A DNA stretch of 64,000 nucleotides from Calothrix sp. NIES-3974 (lineage in GTDB: Bacteria; Cyanobacteriota; Cyanobacteriia; Cyanobacteriales; Nostocaceae), in the NCBI RefSeq assembly GCF_002368395.1, contig NZ_AP018254.1:5642001-5706000 (forward strand), given 5' to 3'. The notes under the pieces are model-generated. The model was not told the DNA's origin, made no database searches, and worked only from the letters and a program-made list of their open reading frames with translations. Made by a program: the position numbers and the translations under genes. Numbering within the stretch: the first letter of the stretch is position 1; each line of letters opens with the position of its first letter. Below are positions 16,640 through 26,213 of the stretch, in pieces.

Positions 16640-18175
16640 ATGCATAGCAAACCAGAACTGACCCTCAACGCTCTTACCAACTTTTTCCACACACCTCTAG
16701 ATTCTCTGCTGAACATCCCCCCAGAAGCAGATAATAATGGGGTTTTAAACCTATTCAGACAGGTAGCAACCACCGTTCCAGCTTATCAAGACTTTATCAG
16801 GAAACACGGTATTCATCCCCAGCAAATTCAAACTCTAGCTGATTTCCCAACCTTACCCCCAGTCACCAAGGAAAATTATATTCAACATTATCAAATTTCC
16901 GAATTATGCCGTAATGGTGCGATCGCTAATTGTGATTTAGTAGCTGTTTCTTCTGGTTCAACGGGAAAACCAACCTGTTGGCCAAGATTTATCAGTGATG
17001 AGGTGGCGATCGCCATCCGATTTGAACAAATTTTCCATGATTGTTTTTTCGCCGATTCCCGTTCGACTTTAGCGGTAATTTGCTTTACCTTGGGTACTTG
17101 GGTCGGTGGAATCTATTCGGCTAATTGCTGTCGTTATTTGGCCATGAAGGGATATCCCATCACGGTGGTGACTCCTGGCAATAATCTAGAGGAAATTTTG
17201 CGGGTAGTCCAGGAATTAGGTAGTCACTTTGACCAGGTGGTATTGTTAGGTTATCCCCCCTTTCTCAAGGATGTGATTGATCGCGGTCTTGCCCGTGGTG
17301 TATCCTGGAGCCAGTACCATCCGAAACTCGTGACTGCGGGGGAAGTTTTTAGCGAGGAATGGCGTAGTCTGGTATTAGAACGGGTTGGTTCCCATTCCCC
17401 CTGTTATGATTTAGCTTCTTTGTACGGGACTGCGGATGCTGGAGTTTTAGGAAATGAAACCCCCTTAAGTATCACCATTCGCCGTTTTTTAGCCAACCAT
17501 CCAGATATTGCCAGGGAATTGTTTGGAGAATCCCGTTTACCAACTTTGGTTCAGTATCAGCCTACCCAACGCTTTTTTGAGGTAAATGCAGGTCGATTAT
17601 TATTTTCTGGGGATAACGGTATTCCTTTAATTCGCTACGATATCCTCGATACCGGTGGAATAATTACCTACGAGCAAATGTTGACATTTTTGCACCACCA
17701 TAATTTTGACCCCATTGCCGATTTAGCCGCAAATCAGGGTGTAAATATTGCCCAATGTCGAGGAATCCGTCAGCTACCCTTTGTGTATGTATTTGGACGC
17801 TCAAATTTTGCCGTGTCCTTTTTCGGTGCAAATATTTATCCAGAAAATATCGCTGTCGGTTTAGAACAGGAGGGAATTCGAGAATGGGTGACAGGTAAAT
17901 TCGTGTTACAGGTAGTTACAGATCGAGATCAAAATCGGTTTTTATCCGTTGTGGTAGAATTAGCTCCAAATCACAATTTAGCAGATATACAGCAGGACTC
18001 TGGGAAAGTTAATCGTATTGCAGCATCAATTTTGAGTCAATTAAAACGCCTAAATAGCGAATTTGCCAACTACGTACCCCAGGAATATCAACATCCAGTT
18101 ATCACCCTCAAATCCCACGGTGATCAAGAATATTTCCCCATCGGAGTCAAACATCGTTATACCCGCAACATGTAG
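16640..18175 (+). CDS. PaaK-like adenylate-forming enzyme (phenylacetate-CoA ligase family)
   Basis: A 511-residue ANL-superfamily protein from the ATG at 16640 (MHSKPELTLNAL); a GTG at 16625 is possible but lies inside a repeat. The P-loop-like motif VAVSSGSTGKPTCWPR (about residues 107-122) is the phosphate-binding A3 region. SLYGTADAGVLGNE (about 255-268) is the adenine-binding A5 region, and LIRYDILDTG (about 333-342) corresponds to the A7 region. Such proteins activate a carboxylate as an acyl-adenylate and often transfer it to CoA; the substrate is unknown and no pathway partner lies next to it. The stop codon is inside a palindromic repeat (18172-18199). Confidence 0.75.
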   Translation: MHSKPELTLNALTNFFHTPLDSLLNIPPEADNNGVLNLFRQVATTVPAYQDFIRKHGIHPQQIQTLADFPTLPPVTKENYIQHYQISELCRNGAIANCDLVAVSSGSTGKPTCWPRFISDEVAIAIRFEQIFHDCFFADSRSTLAVICFTLGTWVGGIYSANCCRYLAMKGYPITVVTPGNNLEEILRVVQELGSHFDQVVLLGYPPFLKDVIDRGLARGVSWSQYHPKLVTAGEVFSEEWRSLVLERVGSHSPCYDLASLYGTADAGVLGNETPLSITIRRFLANHPDIARELFGESRLPTLVQYQPTQRFFEVNAGRLLFSGDNGIPLIRYDILDTGGIITYEQMLTFLHHHNFDPIADLAANQGVNIAQCRGIRQLPFVYVFGRSNFAVSFFGANIYPENIAVGLEQEGIREWVTGKFVLQVVTDRDQNRFLSVVVELAPNHNLADIQQDSGKVNRIAASILSQLKRLNSEFANYVPQEYQHPVITLKSHGDQEYFPIGVKHRYTRNM

Positions 18176-18246
18176 AGACGTAACATGTTACGTCTGTACA
18201 AATATTATGTCTGTACACACCAATCCAAAATCCAAAATCCAAAATC
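18172..18246. repeat. Palindrome plus heptamer tract between two genes
   Basis: The palindrome GTAGAGACGTAACATGTTAC... (18172-18199) overlaps the preceding stop codon. A heptamer tract with three ATCCAAA units (18221-18246) ends directly against the GTG start codon of rsmB at 18247, leaving no classical ribosome binding site. Confidence 0.7.
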
Positions 18247-19605
18247 GTGCTGAGTTCTCGTCAAATAGCCTTTCTTACTTTACGTGATGTTCATAACGGA
18301 GCCTATGTTGATGTTGCTCTCGACCGGATATTACAAAAATTTCCCCTTCCAGATACCGATCGACGGTTGGTGACAGAATTAGTGTATGGTTGCACCCGTC
18401 GTCAACGCACTCTGGACGCAATTCTCAACCAAATTGGCAAAAAAAACGCCCAATCCCAACCGAAAGACCTACGAACAATCCTCCACCTTGGTTTATATCA
18501 ACTACGTTATCAACAGAAAATTCCTCCCTCTGCGGCAGTAAATACCACCGTTGAACTGGCAAAAACCAATAAATTTGCTGGTTTAACCGGAGTTGTCAAT
18601 GGAATTTTGCGCCAATATTTACGGATACAGTCAGCAAAGGATGAAAATATAGATTCGTTAATCTTACCAAATACAGAAGCCAGCCAATTAGGAATTTTAC
18701 ACAGTTTTCCCGACTGGATTATAGAAGTTTGGCTAGAACAGTTTGGATATACAGAAACCGCAGCCTTATCTGCTTGGATGAATCAAACTCCGAATTTGGA
18801 TTTGCGGATCAATCCCCTACGTACATCCCGTCAAGCAGTGGAAACCGCATTTACCAATGCAGGAATTAATTTTATCCCCCTAGCAAACCTGGACAACGGA
18901 TTACGGATTACCAATTATCGCGCTCCCATTCAAACCTTACCCGGATTTGAACAGGGATGGTGGACAGTGCAAGATGCAAGCGCTCAATTAGTTGGATACT
19001 TACTCAATCCCCAACCAGGAGAAATAATTATTGACGCATGTGCAGCACCGGGGGGAAAAACCACCCAAATCGCCGAATTAATGGGAGATCAAGGACAAAT
19101 TTTCGCCATCGATGACACCCCTTCCCGCATCAACAAATTAAAACAAAACATCTTGCGATCGCAATTACAATCAATTCAAGTTCACACCGGAGATAGTCGC
19201 CATCTCCCCCAATTCTACCAAACCGCCGATCGAGTTTTATTAGATGCACCCTGTTCCGGATTAGGAACCCTCCATCGTCACCCCGATGCAAGATGGAGAC
19301 AAACCCCAGAAAAAGTCCAGCAATTAACCCAACTGCAAACCGAACTACTCAACCACACCAGCACATGGGTGAAACCAGGGGGAATTTTAGTATATGCCAC
19401 TTGTACTTTACACAAAAGTGAAAACGAACATATCATCCAATCCTTTTTGCAACTCCATCCCGACTGGAAAATAGCACCACCCCCACCCAACTCCCCCCTC
19501 CACACCTATACAACACCCCCAGGATGGTTAAAGGTCTTACCGCACCACCACAATATGGATGGGTTTTTCATGGTTCGATTAAAAAAAACCAATGATTCGC
19601 CATAA
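18247..19605 (+). CDS. rsmB: 16S rRNA (cytosine-967-C5)-methyltransferase RsmB
   Basis: A 452-residue enzyme. The N-terminal NusB-like domain (residues 1-140: SRQIAFLTLRDVHNGAYVDVALDRIL, then YGCTRRQRTLDAIL, then SAAVNTTVELAKTNKFAGLTGVVNGILR) is followed by the methyltransferase. SAM-binding motif DACAAPGGKT (about residue 259); motif IV DAPCSGLGTLHRHPDARWR with Cys336; motif VI YATCTLHKSENE with Cys386, the catalytic nucleophile. Length and order are normal. GTG at 18247 gives MLSSRQIAFL, agreeing with the domain start. A TerB-like gene follows 58 bp later on the same strand. Confidence 0.93.
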   Translation: MLSSRQIAFLTLRDVHNGAYVDVALDRILQKFPLPDTDRRLVTELVYGCTRRQRTLDAILNQIGKKNAQSQPKDLRTILHLGLYQLRYQQKIPPSAAVNTTVELAKTNKFAGLTGVVNGILRQYLRIQSAKDENIDSLILPNTEASQLGILHSFPDWIIEVWLEQFGYTETAALSAWMNQTPNLDLRINPLRTSRQAVETAFTNAGINFIPLANLDNGLRITNYRAPIQTLPGFEQGWWTVQDASAQLVGYLLNPQPGEIIIDACAAPGGKTTQIAELMGDQGQIFAIDDTPSRINKLKQNILRSQLQSIQVHTGDSRHLPQFYQTADRVLLDAPCSGLGTLHRHPDARWRQTPEKVQQLTQLQTELLNHTSTWVKPGGILVYATCTLHKSENEHIIQSFLQLHPDWKIAPPPPNSPLHTYTTPPGWLKVLPHHHNMDGFFMVRLKKTNDSP

Positions 19606-19663
19606 CTACGGATTTCCATTGTAGGATGCCAACAATCAGGAGACAAAACCAGAGGTTTTCACA

Positions 19664-20077
19664 ATGGTTAGTAAAGCAGGGGTTAAAAATCTAGTTAAAA
19701 TCCTCATTGGTGCAGCGTGGATTGATGGGAAAATTCAACCAGAAGAACGACAATATCTCCGGGAAATTGCCAATGCTAAAGGTATTGCAGACGACCCAGA
19801 TATCAAACCTTGGTTATACGAACTAGTGCCAGTGAAACCAGAGGAATGTTACCTTTGGGTACAGGAATATCTAGGAGACAATCCAACCCCAGAAGAATGT
19901 CAAAATTTAGTCCAAGCCATTAGCGGCTTAATTTACAGTGATGGCGAAGTTGCCACCGAAGAAGCAAAACTTTTAAATAAATTACAATCCTTTGCAGAGG
20001 CTGATGAATCCCAGTTAAATTCGATTCTCAAGCAAATCCAAAAGCTCTATCGTCGCTGGGTCGATATCCAATTTTGA
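19664..20077 (+). CDS. TerB-like tellurite-resistance family protein
   Basis: A 137-residue all-helical protein with the TerB pattern. The first repeat LIGAAWIDGKIQPEERQYLREIA and the second AISGLIYSDGEVATEEAKLLNKL have the acidic DGxxxxEE metal-binding layout of TerB/DjlA-like domains. Family members bind calcium and are tied to stress and membrane processes; there is no other ter gene nearby. Probably co-transcribed with rsmB. Confidence 0.75.
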   Translation: MVSKAGVKNLVKILIGAAWIDGKIQPEERQYLREIANAKGIADDPDIKPWLYELVPVKPEECYLWVQEYLGDNPTPEECQNLVQAISGLIYSDGEVATEEAKLLNKLQSFAEADESQLNSILKQIQKLYRRWVDIQF

Positions 20078-20127
20078 CCTACTCCCTGCTCTACAGGGTA
20101 GTAGGTTAAATCTGGCAATATCATAGT

Positions 20128-20250
20128 CTACCCATCCCAAGGACTGCGAACAGCCTTACCACCATGATTGAGAACGTGGGTATAAATCATGGTTGTTTTC
20201 ACGTCCTTATGTCCGAGTAACTACTGTACCGTGCAGAATGTCGGGTGTTG
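20128..20250 (-). pseudogene. Fossil C-terminus of an integron-integrase-type tyrosine recombinase
   Basis: Read on the minus strand, this region gives PDI, a 1-nt insertion, then RTVQ, a TAG stop, [21 protein letters not shown] and KAVRSPWDG, then a stop. That is the C-terminal box of IntI-like recombinases (usual DIRTVQELLGHKDV...YTHVLN), including the catalytic His and Tyr. The single-nucleotide insertion in the Arg codon and the Glu-to-TAG change show that it is dead. No N-terminal part is found upstream (20250-20400 on the minus strand). It overlaps the XisI-like fragment on the other strand. Confidence 0.75.
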
Positions 20251-20497
20251 CATAATTTATGCAGACATCCTCAAAAAGACGGTACAAGAAGCGGTAGTTA
20301 ATCAACCCCGCTTACAGGCAATTCAACTCTACCCCGTCTGCGATAACGAATCCGGCCATTTTCTGGTTTTGGCAACAGGTTGGGATAAACAACGAATTTT
20401 TTGCCATACCCTTTACGCTCCCATCGTCAGAAATATGAATTATGAAAAGTTTAAAGATAAAGGTCAGGCTATAATGAAAGCAGCTTATACCCTTTAG
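20189..20497 (+). pseudogene. XisI-like protein fragment
   Basis: A 102-codon frame whose first ~25 codons are the reverse of the integrase fossil and so are not real. The rest, YADILKKTVQEAV...IQLYPVCDNESGHFLVLATGWDKQRI, resembles the first half of XisI (the fdxN-element excision controlling factor): helix, then strand, the CD...HFLVL...GWD core. The expected second half (the GKIWI strand, the GI...D helix and the C-terminal VGF segment) is missing and is replaced by a short unrelated tail (NYEKFKDKGQAIMKAAYTL). Probably a truncated, decayed copy; a small functional protein cannot be excluded. Confidence 0.45.
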
Positions 20498-20621
20498 ATA
20501 ATGATGCCCCAAAAACTCGAAGTCGTGTTTGACGTTACCAGACGAGATTCAATATCTGGCATTCATCCAATCATATTTTGCTCGCATATATTTTCTTCTT
20601 TCTAAGGCAGAGGTCAATCCG

Positions 20622-20834
20622 ATGCAAATAATCCTGAACCTACCTGATAGCCTTAGCCAAACTGAAACCTTTAACCAGAACGACTGGCTCCGAGAAATTG
20701 CAATCGCCCTGTTTCAGCAAGAGCGGATTTCCCTCAGCCGCGCTAGCAAAATTACTGGAATGGAAATCATGGACTTCCTGGGGTGTGTTAGTATACACTT
20801 GCGCGATCGCTATTCTATAATCCTTGCTGCATAA
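20622..20834 (+). CDS. UPF0175-family antitoxin-like protein, shortened
   Basis: A 70-residue protein from the ATG at 20622, with AAGGCAGAGG just upstream as a ribosome binding site. MQIILNLPDSL, then WLREIAIALFQQERISLSRASKITGMEIMDF matches the strand and HTH-like core of UPF0175 (the antitoxin of DUF3368-type PIN toxins). The usual C-terminal QLL...RxIPIHYDxEDL segment is replaced by LGCVSIHLRDRYSIILAA. No PIN-type toxin gene follows. It sits with the integrase fossil and XisI-like fragment and is probably a remnant or orphan. Confidence 0.6.
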   Translation: MQIILNLPDSLSQTETFNQNDWLREIAIALFQQERISLSRASKITGMEIMDFLGCVSIHLRDRYSIILAA

Positions 20835-21381
20835 ACATTTCAAGCTAGATTGTCACCCCTCCAGTCGTATAACAGTGGCTGGATTATATGTCGATCTAGT
20901 GCCTGTGGTTGTAATTATGATAGGTAGGTAAAGTCAACTATGTAAACTTATGTAAAGTGCTATAAAAGCTTTAAAAATAAGATTTTAGCGATTTGCACTT
21001 CTTAATCTAGCTACACTTTTTCATACATATAGAAAGATTATACGGAAAGTTTCCGTATAATAAATAGTTTTTCTGCTGTCTCGCTAAATAATCTCTCAAG
21101 CGACAATTTTCTCCCTCTAATATCTGTTAAACTGGGCTTAGAAACACTAGGAGAGCGATCGCTGTGGCTTCTATCACAATTGATCTTTCGGCAGCACACA
21201 ACACCAGCTAACAATCCTAATGTAGTGGACAGTTGAGAACATAAGATGGTGATAGGGCTACTTTTTATTCCCTTGCCATCAAACCATGAAAATTCTCATC
21301 CCGTTGACTATGACTCTAAAAAATGCCCTACGTTAATAGTAAAGAATAGTAAAGTCCATATTTCAAACAATTTCCAGGCAA
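20835..21381. other. Intergenic region, AT-rich, with a perfect palindrome
   Basis: No supported gene. A 25-bp perfect palindrome lies at 21037-21061 (listed separately). At 21160-21215 a short open stretch (VASITIDLSAAHNTS) begins after a GCGATCGC site but soon stops, and could be the start of a lost gene. Confidence 0.55.
21037..21061. promoter_or_regulatory. 25-bp perfect palindrome, possible operator
   Basis: Two 12-bp arms, ATTATACGGAAA and TTTCCGTATAAT, meet at a single G at 21049. Unlike the other palindromes in the window, this one is single copy, contains TATAAT-like -10 hexamers on both strands and has no T-run, so an operator overlapping divergent promoters is likelier than a terminator. 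The gene it would control is unclear (UPF0175 to the left reads toward it, the histidine kinase converges from the right). Confidence 0.4.
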
Positions 21382-23922
21382 TCACATTTTTGGTAATGTA
21401 ACTGTAAATGTTGTATTTTCACCAACTTTACTCTCTACGGTGATGTGTCCGTCTTGTAAATCAACGCATTGTTTGACGATGGCTAATCCTAAACCCGTAC
21501 CGCCGATATTACCTACGTTATCAGCGCGGTAGAAAGAATCAAATATATGGGGAAGGTTATGGGGGGGAATACCCATTCCTTGGTTAGAAACAACAAAGGT
21601 AATTGATTCGGAATTGCTGCTAATTAAAAGTTGAATGGTGGTATTTTGTTCTGAATATTTGAGTGCATTTTGCAGTAGGTTGGTCAAGATATGTTGGGTG
21701 AGATTGGGGTCAATAAATGCGGAAATATTTTCTGGAGTTGCGACTATTTGAATGCGTTGTCTTGCATCGCGATCGCAGGTAATTTCATCTACGATTGCTT
21801 GACATAATTGGATAATGTTTGTGTCACTACGCTTAACTTGGAGAGCGTTGGCTTCTACTTCGGAAATTAATAGGGTGTCTTGCACAATTTGACTGGTACG
21901 CTTGATGGCGGTTTCAATTTTTTGGAAATGGGCTTGCTTTTTCTCTGGGGTTAATTTATCTGCGTAATGCTGTAACATATCCAAGGAGGATTGGATTGTG
22001 GCTAGGGGGGTACGAATTTCGTGGGAGGTGTTGGCGATAAATTTAGATTTGGCTTCGTTTAATTCCCGTTCCCGTTGTAGGGCTTTGTATACTTCGGCTT
22101 CTGCTAGTTGCTTCACTTGTTGGTGGAGGTGGGATTTTTCGATGGCGATCGCAAGTTGTCTAATAATTGCACTGGTGAGTTCGACTTCTTCTTGACTCCA
22201 CTCGTGGGTGACTCCTTCGATGGAAAGGGTAATACTTCCCCAAACTTGAGTTCCCTGGGATATGGTAATTGGTACTAATAGCCAAGCTCCGGAAAATATT
22301 TCGGCTATGGCTTTATTTACTTCGTCGGTTAAAACTCTGGTATCGGCAATACGAACGATTTGGGATTGTTTTAATTGGTCGGAAATGGGATTGCCTGCTC
22401 CTGGTATTTGTAATCCCATAGAGGAGGGTAATTCTGGACGTAGGGAATAATCTGCCACTATTAACCAAGCGTCTTCTGAAGGCAAATATTGGGCAATTTC
22501 GGCTCGGTCTACCTGGAGGAATTGAGCGATTTCTCGAACTGCTGTGTGGAAAATTGTTGGTAAATCCAGGGTATTATGAATTGCTTGAATAACTTGATTA
22601 AAAACCTGTTCTCGCTGGACTTGATAACGAGTTCGCTGGTATAGTTTGGATTGTTGGACGGCGATGGAAATTTGACCCGCAATATTTTGCATTAATTCAA
22701 TTTCTTTGTCTTGCCAATGTCGAGGACGACCATCGATTAATAAACATAAACTTCCCCACACAGCTGAATCGTAATGCAGGGGAATAATTAACCAAGCACC
22801 GGGAAATGTTTGGGCTATTTGTTTGGTGACTTCATCTTCACACTCATTGGTATCATCAATCCGAAAGATTTCTAGTTTCTTTAAGATTGCTGTACCTGGA
22901 TTACCTCGATCGGGTATATAGGTTCCGAGGGATTCGGGAATTTGGGGATGGGAACGGTATTCTGCAACTGTTAACCAACCCTTTTCTTCAGAAACAAATT
23001 CGGAAATTTTCACATGGTCAATATTGAGTAATTGGCCGATTTCGTTGACGGCAATATTAAAGATGGTATTTAAATCTAGGGAAGTACGAATAGCTTGAAT
23101 AATTTGATGGGTTAATCTTTCAATTTGAATTTCTGATATGGTTTGTTCTGCTTGTTTGCGTTCTGTAATATCTTCTGCTAAACCCACCATCCGATAAATA
23201 TTACCATTGGCATCATAGACGGGGAAGGTACGGTCATTAATCCAACGCACAGACCCATCAGCACGAATTATCCGATAATCCTGATTCATGTGGCAAGCAT
23301 TTTCACCGACAGCAGCTTGAATTACCTCAGCTAAATCATCGGGGTGGACTGACTCCAGAAAACTGCGGGAATCAGCATAAATCTCCTCACAACCGCGTCC
23401 CCAAATTTTCTCATAACCGGGACTAATATAATGAAACTTACTCACATCCGGTTCACAGACCCAAAATACAATATCGGCATTATTTGCAAACAATTGAAAC
23501 TTATGTTCACTCTCCGATAAAGCTAATTCAATCGCTTTGCGATCGCTAATATCCTCCGCTAATCCTGCAAAGTATTTTTCCTGGGTATGAGGGTCAACAA
23601 TACCATAACCGCGATCGCGTATCCAGCGTATGTTTTGGTCGGGGAGAACAATCCGGTATTCCTGGTCAAATGCTTGATCTGCAAGCAGATTTTGCCATCC
23701 CTTCTGCACCTGTTCCCGGTCATCAGGATGGATGAATTGGAGGAGGGATTGGGGGGATTGATACAAGTTTTCCTGACTTAAACCCCAAATTTGTGGAGCA
23801 TTGGTTCCCAGATAGAGGATTTGGCTGAAGTCACCTGCATACACCCAAAAGACCTGTGAGTTTTTTTCCACCACTTGACCTAATGGGGTTTGCATTAAAG
23901 CTTGTATATTCCCAAAATCCAC
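21382..23922 (-). CDS. Sensor histidine kinase, PAS-PAS-GAF-GAF-HisKA-HATPase
   Basis: An 846-residue soluble kinase with no membrane segment. Two PAS/PAC units (about residues 20-130 and 140-255, each ending in LAEDI[ST][DE]RK). Two GAF domains (about 265-430 and 440-605) resemble each other (LTVAEYRSHPQIP against LIVADYSLRPELP), suggesting an internal duplication. The phospho-acceptor His634 lies in ANTSHEIRTPL. The ATPase boxes NALKYS, GMGIPP and GGTGLGLAIVKQ follow. Multi-GAF architecture is typical of cyanobacterial sensors; GAF2 lacks an obvious bilin-binding Cys. No response regulator is adjacent, so it is an orphan kinase. Confidence 0.9.
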   Translation of the reverse strand: MDFGNIQALMQTPLGQVVEKNSQVFWVYAGDFSQILYLGTNAPQIWGLSQENLYQSPQSLLQFIHPDDREQVQKGWQNLLADQAFDQEYRIVLPDQNIRWIRDRGYGIVDPHTQEKYFAGLAEDISDRKAIELALSESEHKFQLFANNADIVFWVCEPDVSKFHYISPGYEKIWGRGCEEIYADSRSFLESVHPDDLAEVIQAAVGENACHMNQDYRIIRADGSVRWINDRTFPVYDANGNIYRMVGLAEDITERKQAEQTISEIQIERLTHQIIQAIRTSLDLNTIFNIAVNEIGQLLNIDHVKISEFVSEEKGWLTVAEYRSHPQIPESLGTYIPDRGNPGTAILKKLEIFRIDDTNECEDEVTKQIAQTFPGAWLIIPLHYDSAVWGSLCLLIDGRPRHWQDKEIELMQNIAGQISIAVQQSKLYQRTRYQVQREQVFNQVIQAIHNTLDLPTIFHTAVREIAQFLQVDRAEIAQYLPSEDAWLIVADYSLRPELPSSMGLQIPGAGNPISDQLKQSQIVRIADTRVLTDEVNKAIAEIFSGAWLLVPITISQGTQVWGSITLSIEGVTHEWSQEEVELTSAIIRQLAIAIEKSHLHQQVKQLAEAEVYKALQRERELNEAKSKFIANTSHEIRTPLATIQSSLDMLQHYADKLTPEKKQAHFQKIETAIKRTSQIVQDTLLISEVEANALQVKRSDTNIIQLCQAIVDEITCDRDARQRIQIVATPENISAFIDPNLTQHILTNLLQNALKYSEQNTTIQLLISSNSESITFVVSNQGMGIPPHNLPHIFDSFYRADNVGNIGGTGLGLAIVKQCVDLQDGHITVESKVGENTTFTVTLPKM

Positions 23923-23957
23923 CGCTTCATCCTCCTGGAAATGGTTAGAAAGCTAAT

Positions 23958-24100
23958 CCCGGATTTCTCACGGATAAGTTATAAGTTTGGAATGACGGAT
24001 TAATTTTCCTTTTAATCCCTACTTCCTATAGGTTTTAAATTAGAAGTCTGGAATGAAGGATTAATTTTCCTTCTACTCCCTACTCCCTATAGGTTTTGGC
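23958..24100. repeat. Tandem duplicate related to the CGCATTTCTCAC repeat family
   Basis: GGATTTCTCACGGATAAGTT at 23959-23978 matches (on this strand) the right end of the dispersed element found at 29974, 33666 and 48345. It is followed by two ~60-bp copies of AAGT(T/C)TGGAATGA(C/A)GGATTAATTTTCC, ending CCTATAGGTTTT. It looks like a rearranged, reverse-oriented copy of that element. Confidence 0.55.
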
Positions 24101-24205
24101 AATGTACTCCAAATGCAGGTAATCACCATCAACTAACTTAACTATTAGCTTTCTCCTAAATATATCTGACGATAGTTTACTGATTATAGGTTAACCGATT
24201 ACAGT

Positions 24206-25681
24206 TCAACTTAGAACCCAATTTACCAGAGTCCTGACACCAAATCCCGTCGCACCACTATTGTTGACACCGTTCTCCTTATCAGTCCAAACAGGTCCTG
24301 CTATATCTAAGTGTGCCCAAGCGGGGGTATCTTTCACAAATTGCTTTAAAAATAAAGCTGCTGTAATCGATCCCCCTGCACGGGGACCTGTATTTTTCAT
24401 ATCAGCGATACCTGACTTTAAACCATCAAAGTACTTCTCTTCCATCGGCATTCGCCAAATTTTTTCTCCTCCAGCTATACTTGCGGTTTCTAGTTGCTGG
24501 GCTAAATCATCGTTGGAGGTAAATAAAGCTGCAATATCATCCCCCAAAGCAATTATGCAAGCACCCGTCAAGGTGGCTAAATCAACGATGGCTTCCACAC
24601 CCAATTTATCCGCAAACACTAACGCATCTGCCAAGGTTAAACGTCCTTCCGCATCGGTATTATTGACTTCGATGGTTTTACCGTTAGATGCGGTTAAAAT
24701 GTCACCAGGGTGCATCGCATGACCGCTAATCATGTTTTCGGTGACAGCTGAGATAAAATGAACTTCCACATCCGGTTTCATTAGACCAATGGTTTTTGCC
24801 GCACCCAAGGTCGCAGCAGCACCACCCATGTCAATTTTCATGGTTTCAATCCCGCTACCTGCACCTTTGAGATTTAAACCACCGGAATCAAAAGTTAAAC
24901 CCTTACCGACAATGGCCAATTTTTTCCGAGGGACACCTGGGGGTTTATAGGTCAGATGGATAAATTTTGGTGGTAGATCGGAAGCTTGCGCAACACCTAA
25001 AAATGCTCCCATTCCCAGTTTTTCGCAATCTTCCCGCTCCAAAATTTCCGCATCCAAACCATGTTCAGAGGCAATATTTTGGGCGACTTCTGCCATTGTA
25101 ATCGGTGTGACGGCATTTGCTGGAGCTGCAACCAATTCACGGGCTAAATTCACACCTGCACAAATTTGTTTAGCCTTTGTAATAGCCCCCTCCTGACCGG
25201 GAAAACCCAGTAAATCTACGGTTTCAACTTGAAAATTTTTCTCCTCACTTTCCGATTTAAACCGGGTATCTTGATAGAGAGCTAACTCAATTCCTTCCGC
25301 GATCGCTTGTGTACTAGTTGCCGCATCACCATCACATACAGGTAAGTTTACCGCCAAACTCTTACATTTTTGCTTTTTGGCTAATCGAGCTAAACTCGCA
25401 GCAGCGCGACGCAATGTATCAAATTTCAGAGCTTCCGCTTTACCCAAACCAACCAATAGCAACTTCCGCACCGGAGTACTACCACCAACCCTCGTCGCGA
25501 CAACACTACCCAACTTACCTTTAAATTCTTCCTCGGCGATAATTTCGGGAATTACTCCCGCAAGTCTTTGGTCTAAAACCGCCAAATCACCCGTTAATTC
25601 TACACTATCTTCAAATAATCCAATTGCTAAACCATCTCCTGTCCATTCACTCAAGGGGACATTACTTGGCCGAATTTCCAT
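24206..25681 (-). CDS. pepA: Cytosol leucyl aminopeptidase
   Basis: A 491-residue M17 metallo-aminopeptidase removing N-terminal residues from peptides. The C-terminal catalytic domain carries the signature [15 protein letters not shown] and the metal- and substrate-binding [14 protein letters not shown] and KIDMGGAA, plus the conserved DLATLTGA. Residues 1-165 are the N-terminal macro-like domain. Length is normal for PepA (about 490). The gene stands alone, between an orphan kinase and an EACC1-like gene. Confidence 0.95.
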   Translation of the reverse strand: MEIRPSNVPLSEWTGDGLAIGLFEDSVELTGDLAVLDQRLAGVIPEIIAEEEFKGKLGSVVATRVGGSTPVRKLLLVGLGKAEALKFDTLRRAAASLARLAKKQKCKSLAVNLPVCDGDAATSTQAIAEGIELALYQDTRFKSESEEKNFQVETVDLLGFPGQEGAITKAKQICAGVNLARELVAAPANAVTPITMAEVAQNIASEHGLDAEILEREDCEKLGMGAFLGVAQASDLPPKFIHLTYKPPGVPRKKLAIVGKGLTFDSGGLNLKGAGSGIETMKIDMGGAAATLGAAKTIGLMKPDVEVHFISAVTENMISGHAMHPGDILTASNGKTIEVNNTDAEGRLTLADALVFADKLGVEAIVDLATLTGACIIALGDDIAALFTSNDDLAQQLETASIAGGEKIWRMPMEEKYFDGLKSGIADMKNTGPRAGGSITAALFLKQFVKDTPAWAHLDIAGPVWTDKENGVNNSGATGFGVRTLVNWVLS

Positions 25682-26213
25682 ACTCTTGTATTCTGAATGT
25701 AAAAGTTACTGTACCAGTATTGCGTAAAATCTTGGTTTTATGCTGCCAGGATGGGAAAAAATATAATAGATTCAAGGGAGTATCGCATCTGTAATACACC
25801 TGTATACTCCGCAAGCTGATATATTTCTCTTTTAGTTTGTTGACTGTTGACCTTCAAGCGTTAAGCATCTCAACAAAAAAATCCCCTAACCGGAATCCCC
25901 TTTGTTGGGACTGGTATTAAATACATTGATATTTTAAATTAGACATCTCCGAAACATAGAGATGCAATATATCGCGTCTCTACATTTTAATTCATACCTG
26001 AATTCAGCAATGCCTAATTTTGATATATACCAATTATGTCATGGTGCATCCTATTCACAGAAATTTTGTCGAAATGCGACACATCATAATTTCGGTTTTA
26101 ATACAGTTTGCAGCAAACACGGGTAAAATCCAAAATCCATAGACGCGTTGGCGAAAGCCATACCTTTAGGCTAGCGGATCGACCGAAGAGTAATCTAAAA
26201 TCCAAAATCAATT
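25682..26213. other. Intergenic region with repeat elements
   Basis: No gene is supported. It contains TTGACTGTTGACC (25842-25855, a TTGACTG heptamer type), a one-sided MITE copy (25941-26014), an ATCCAAA-type tract with part of the CGTAGACGCG-family repeat (26128-26180) and a second heptamer tract immediately before the next start codon. Confidence 0.55.
25941..26014. mobile_element. Second copy of the MITE, one end degraded
   Basis: Read on the minus strand, the outer end GGCATTGCTGAATTCAGG (26014 inward) matches the left end of the 2917-3026 element, followed by TATGAAT, AAAATGTAGAGACGC and the palindrome (25957-25982). The other end is shorter and diverged (AATTAGACATCTCC), and no target duplication can be recognised. 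Confidence 0.55.

Noticed and set aside
21160-21215. Short coding stretch VASITIDLSAAHNTS as a new gene
   Set aside because: It stops after about 15 codons; at most a gene remnant.
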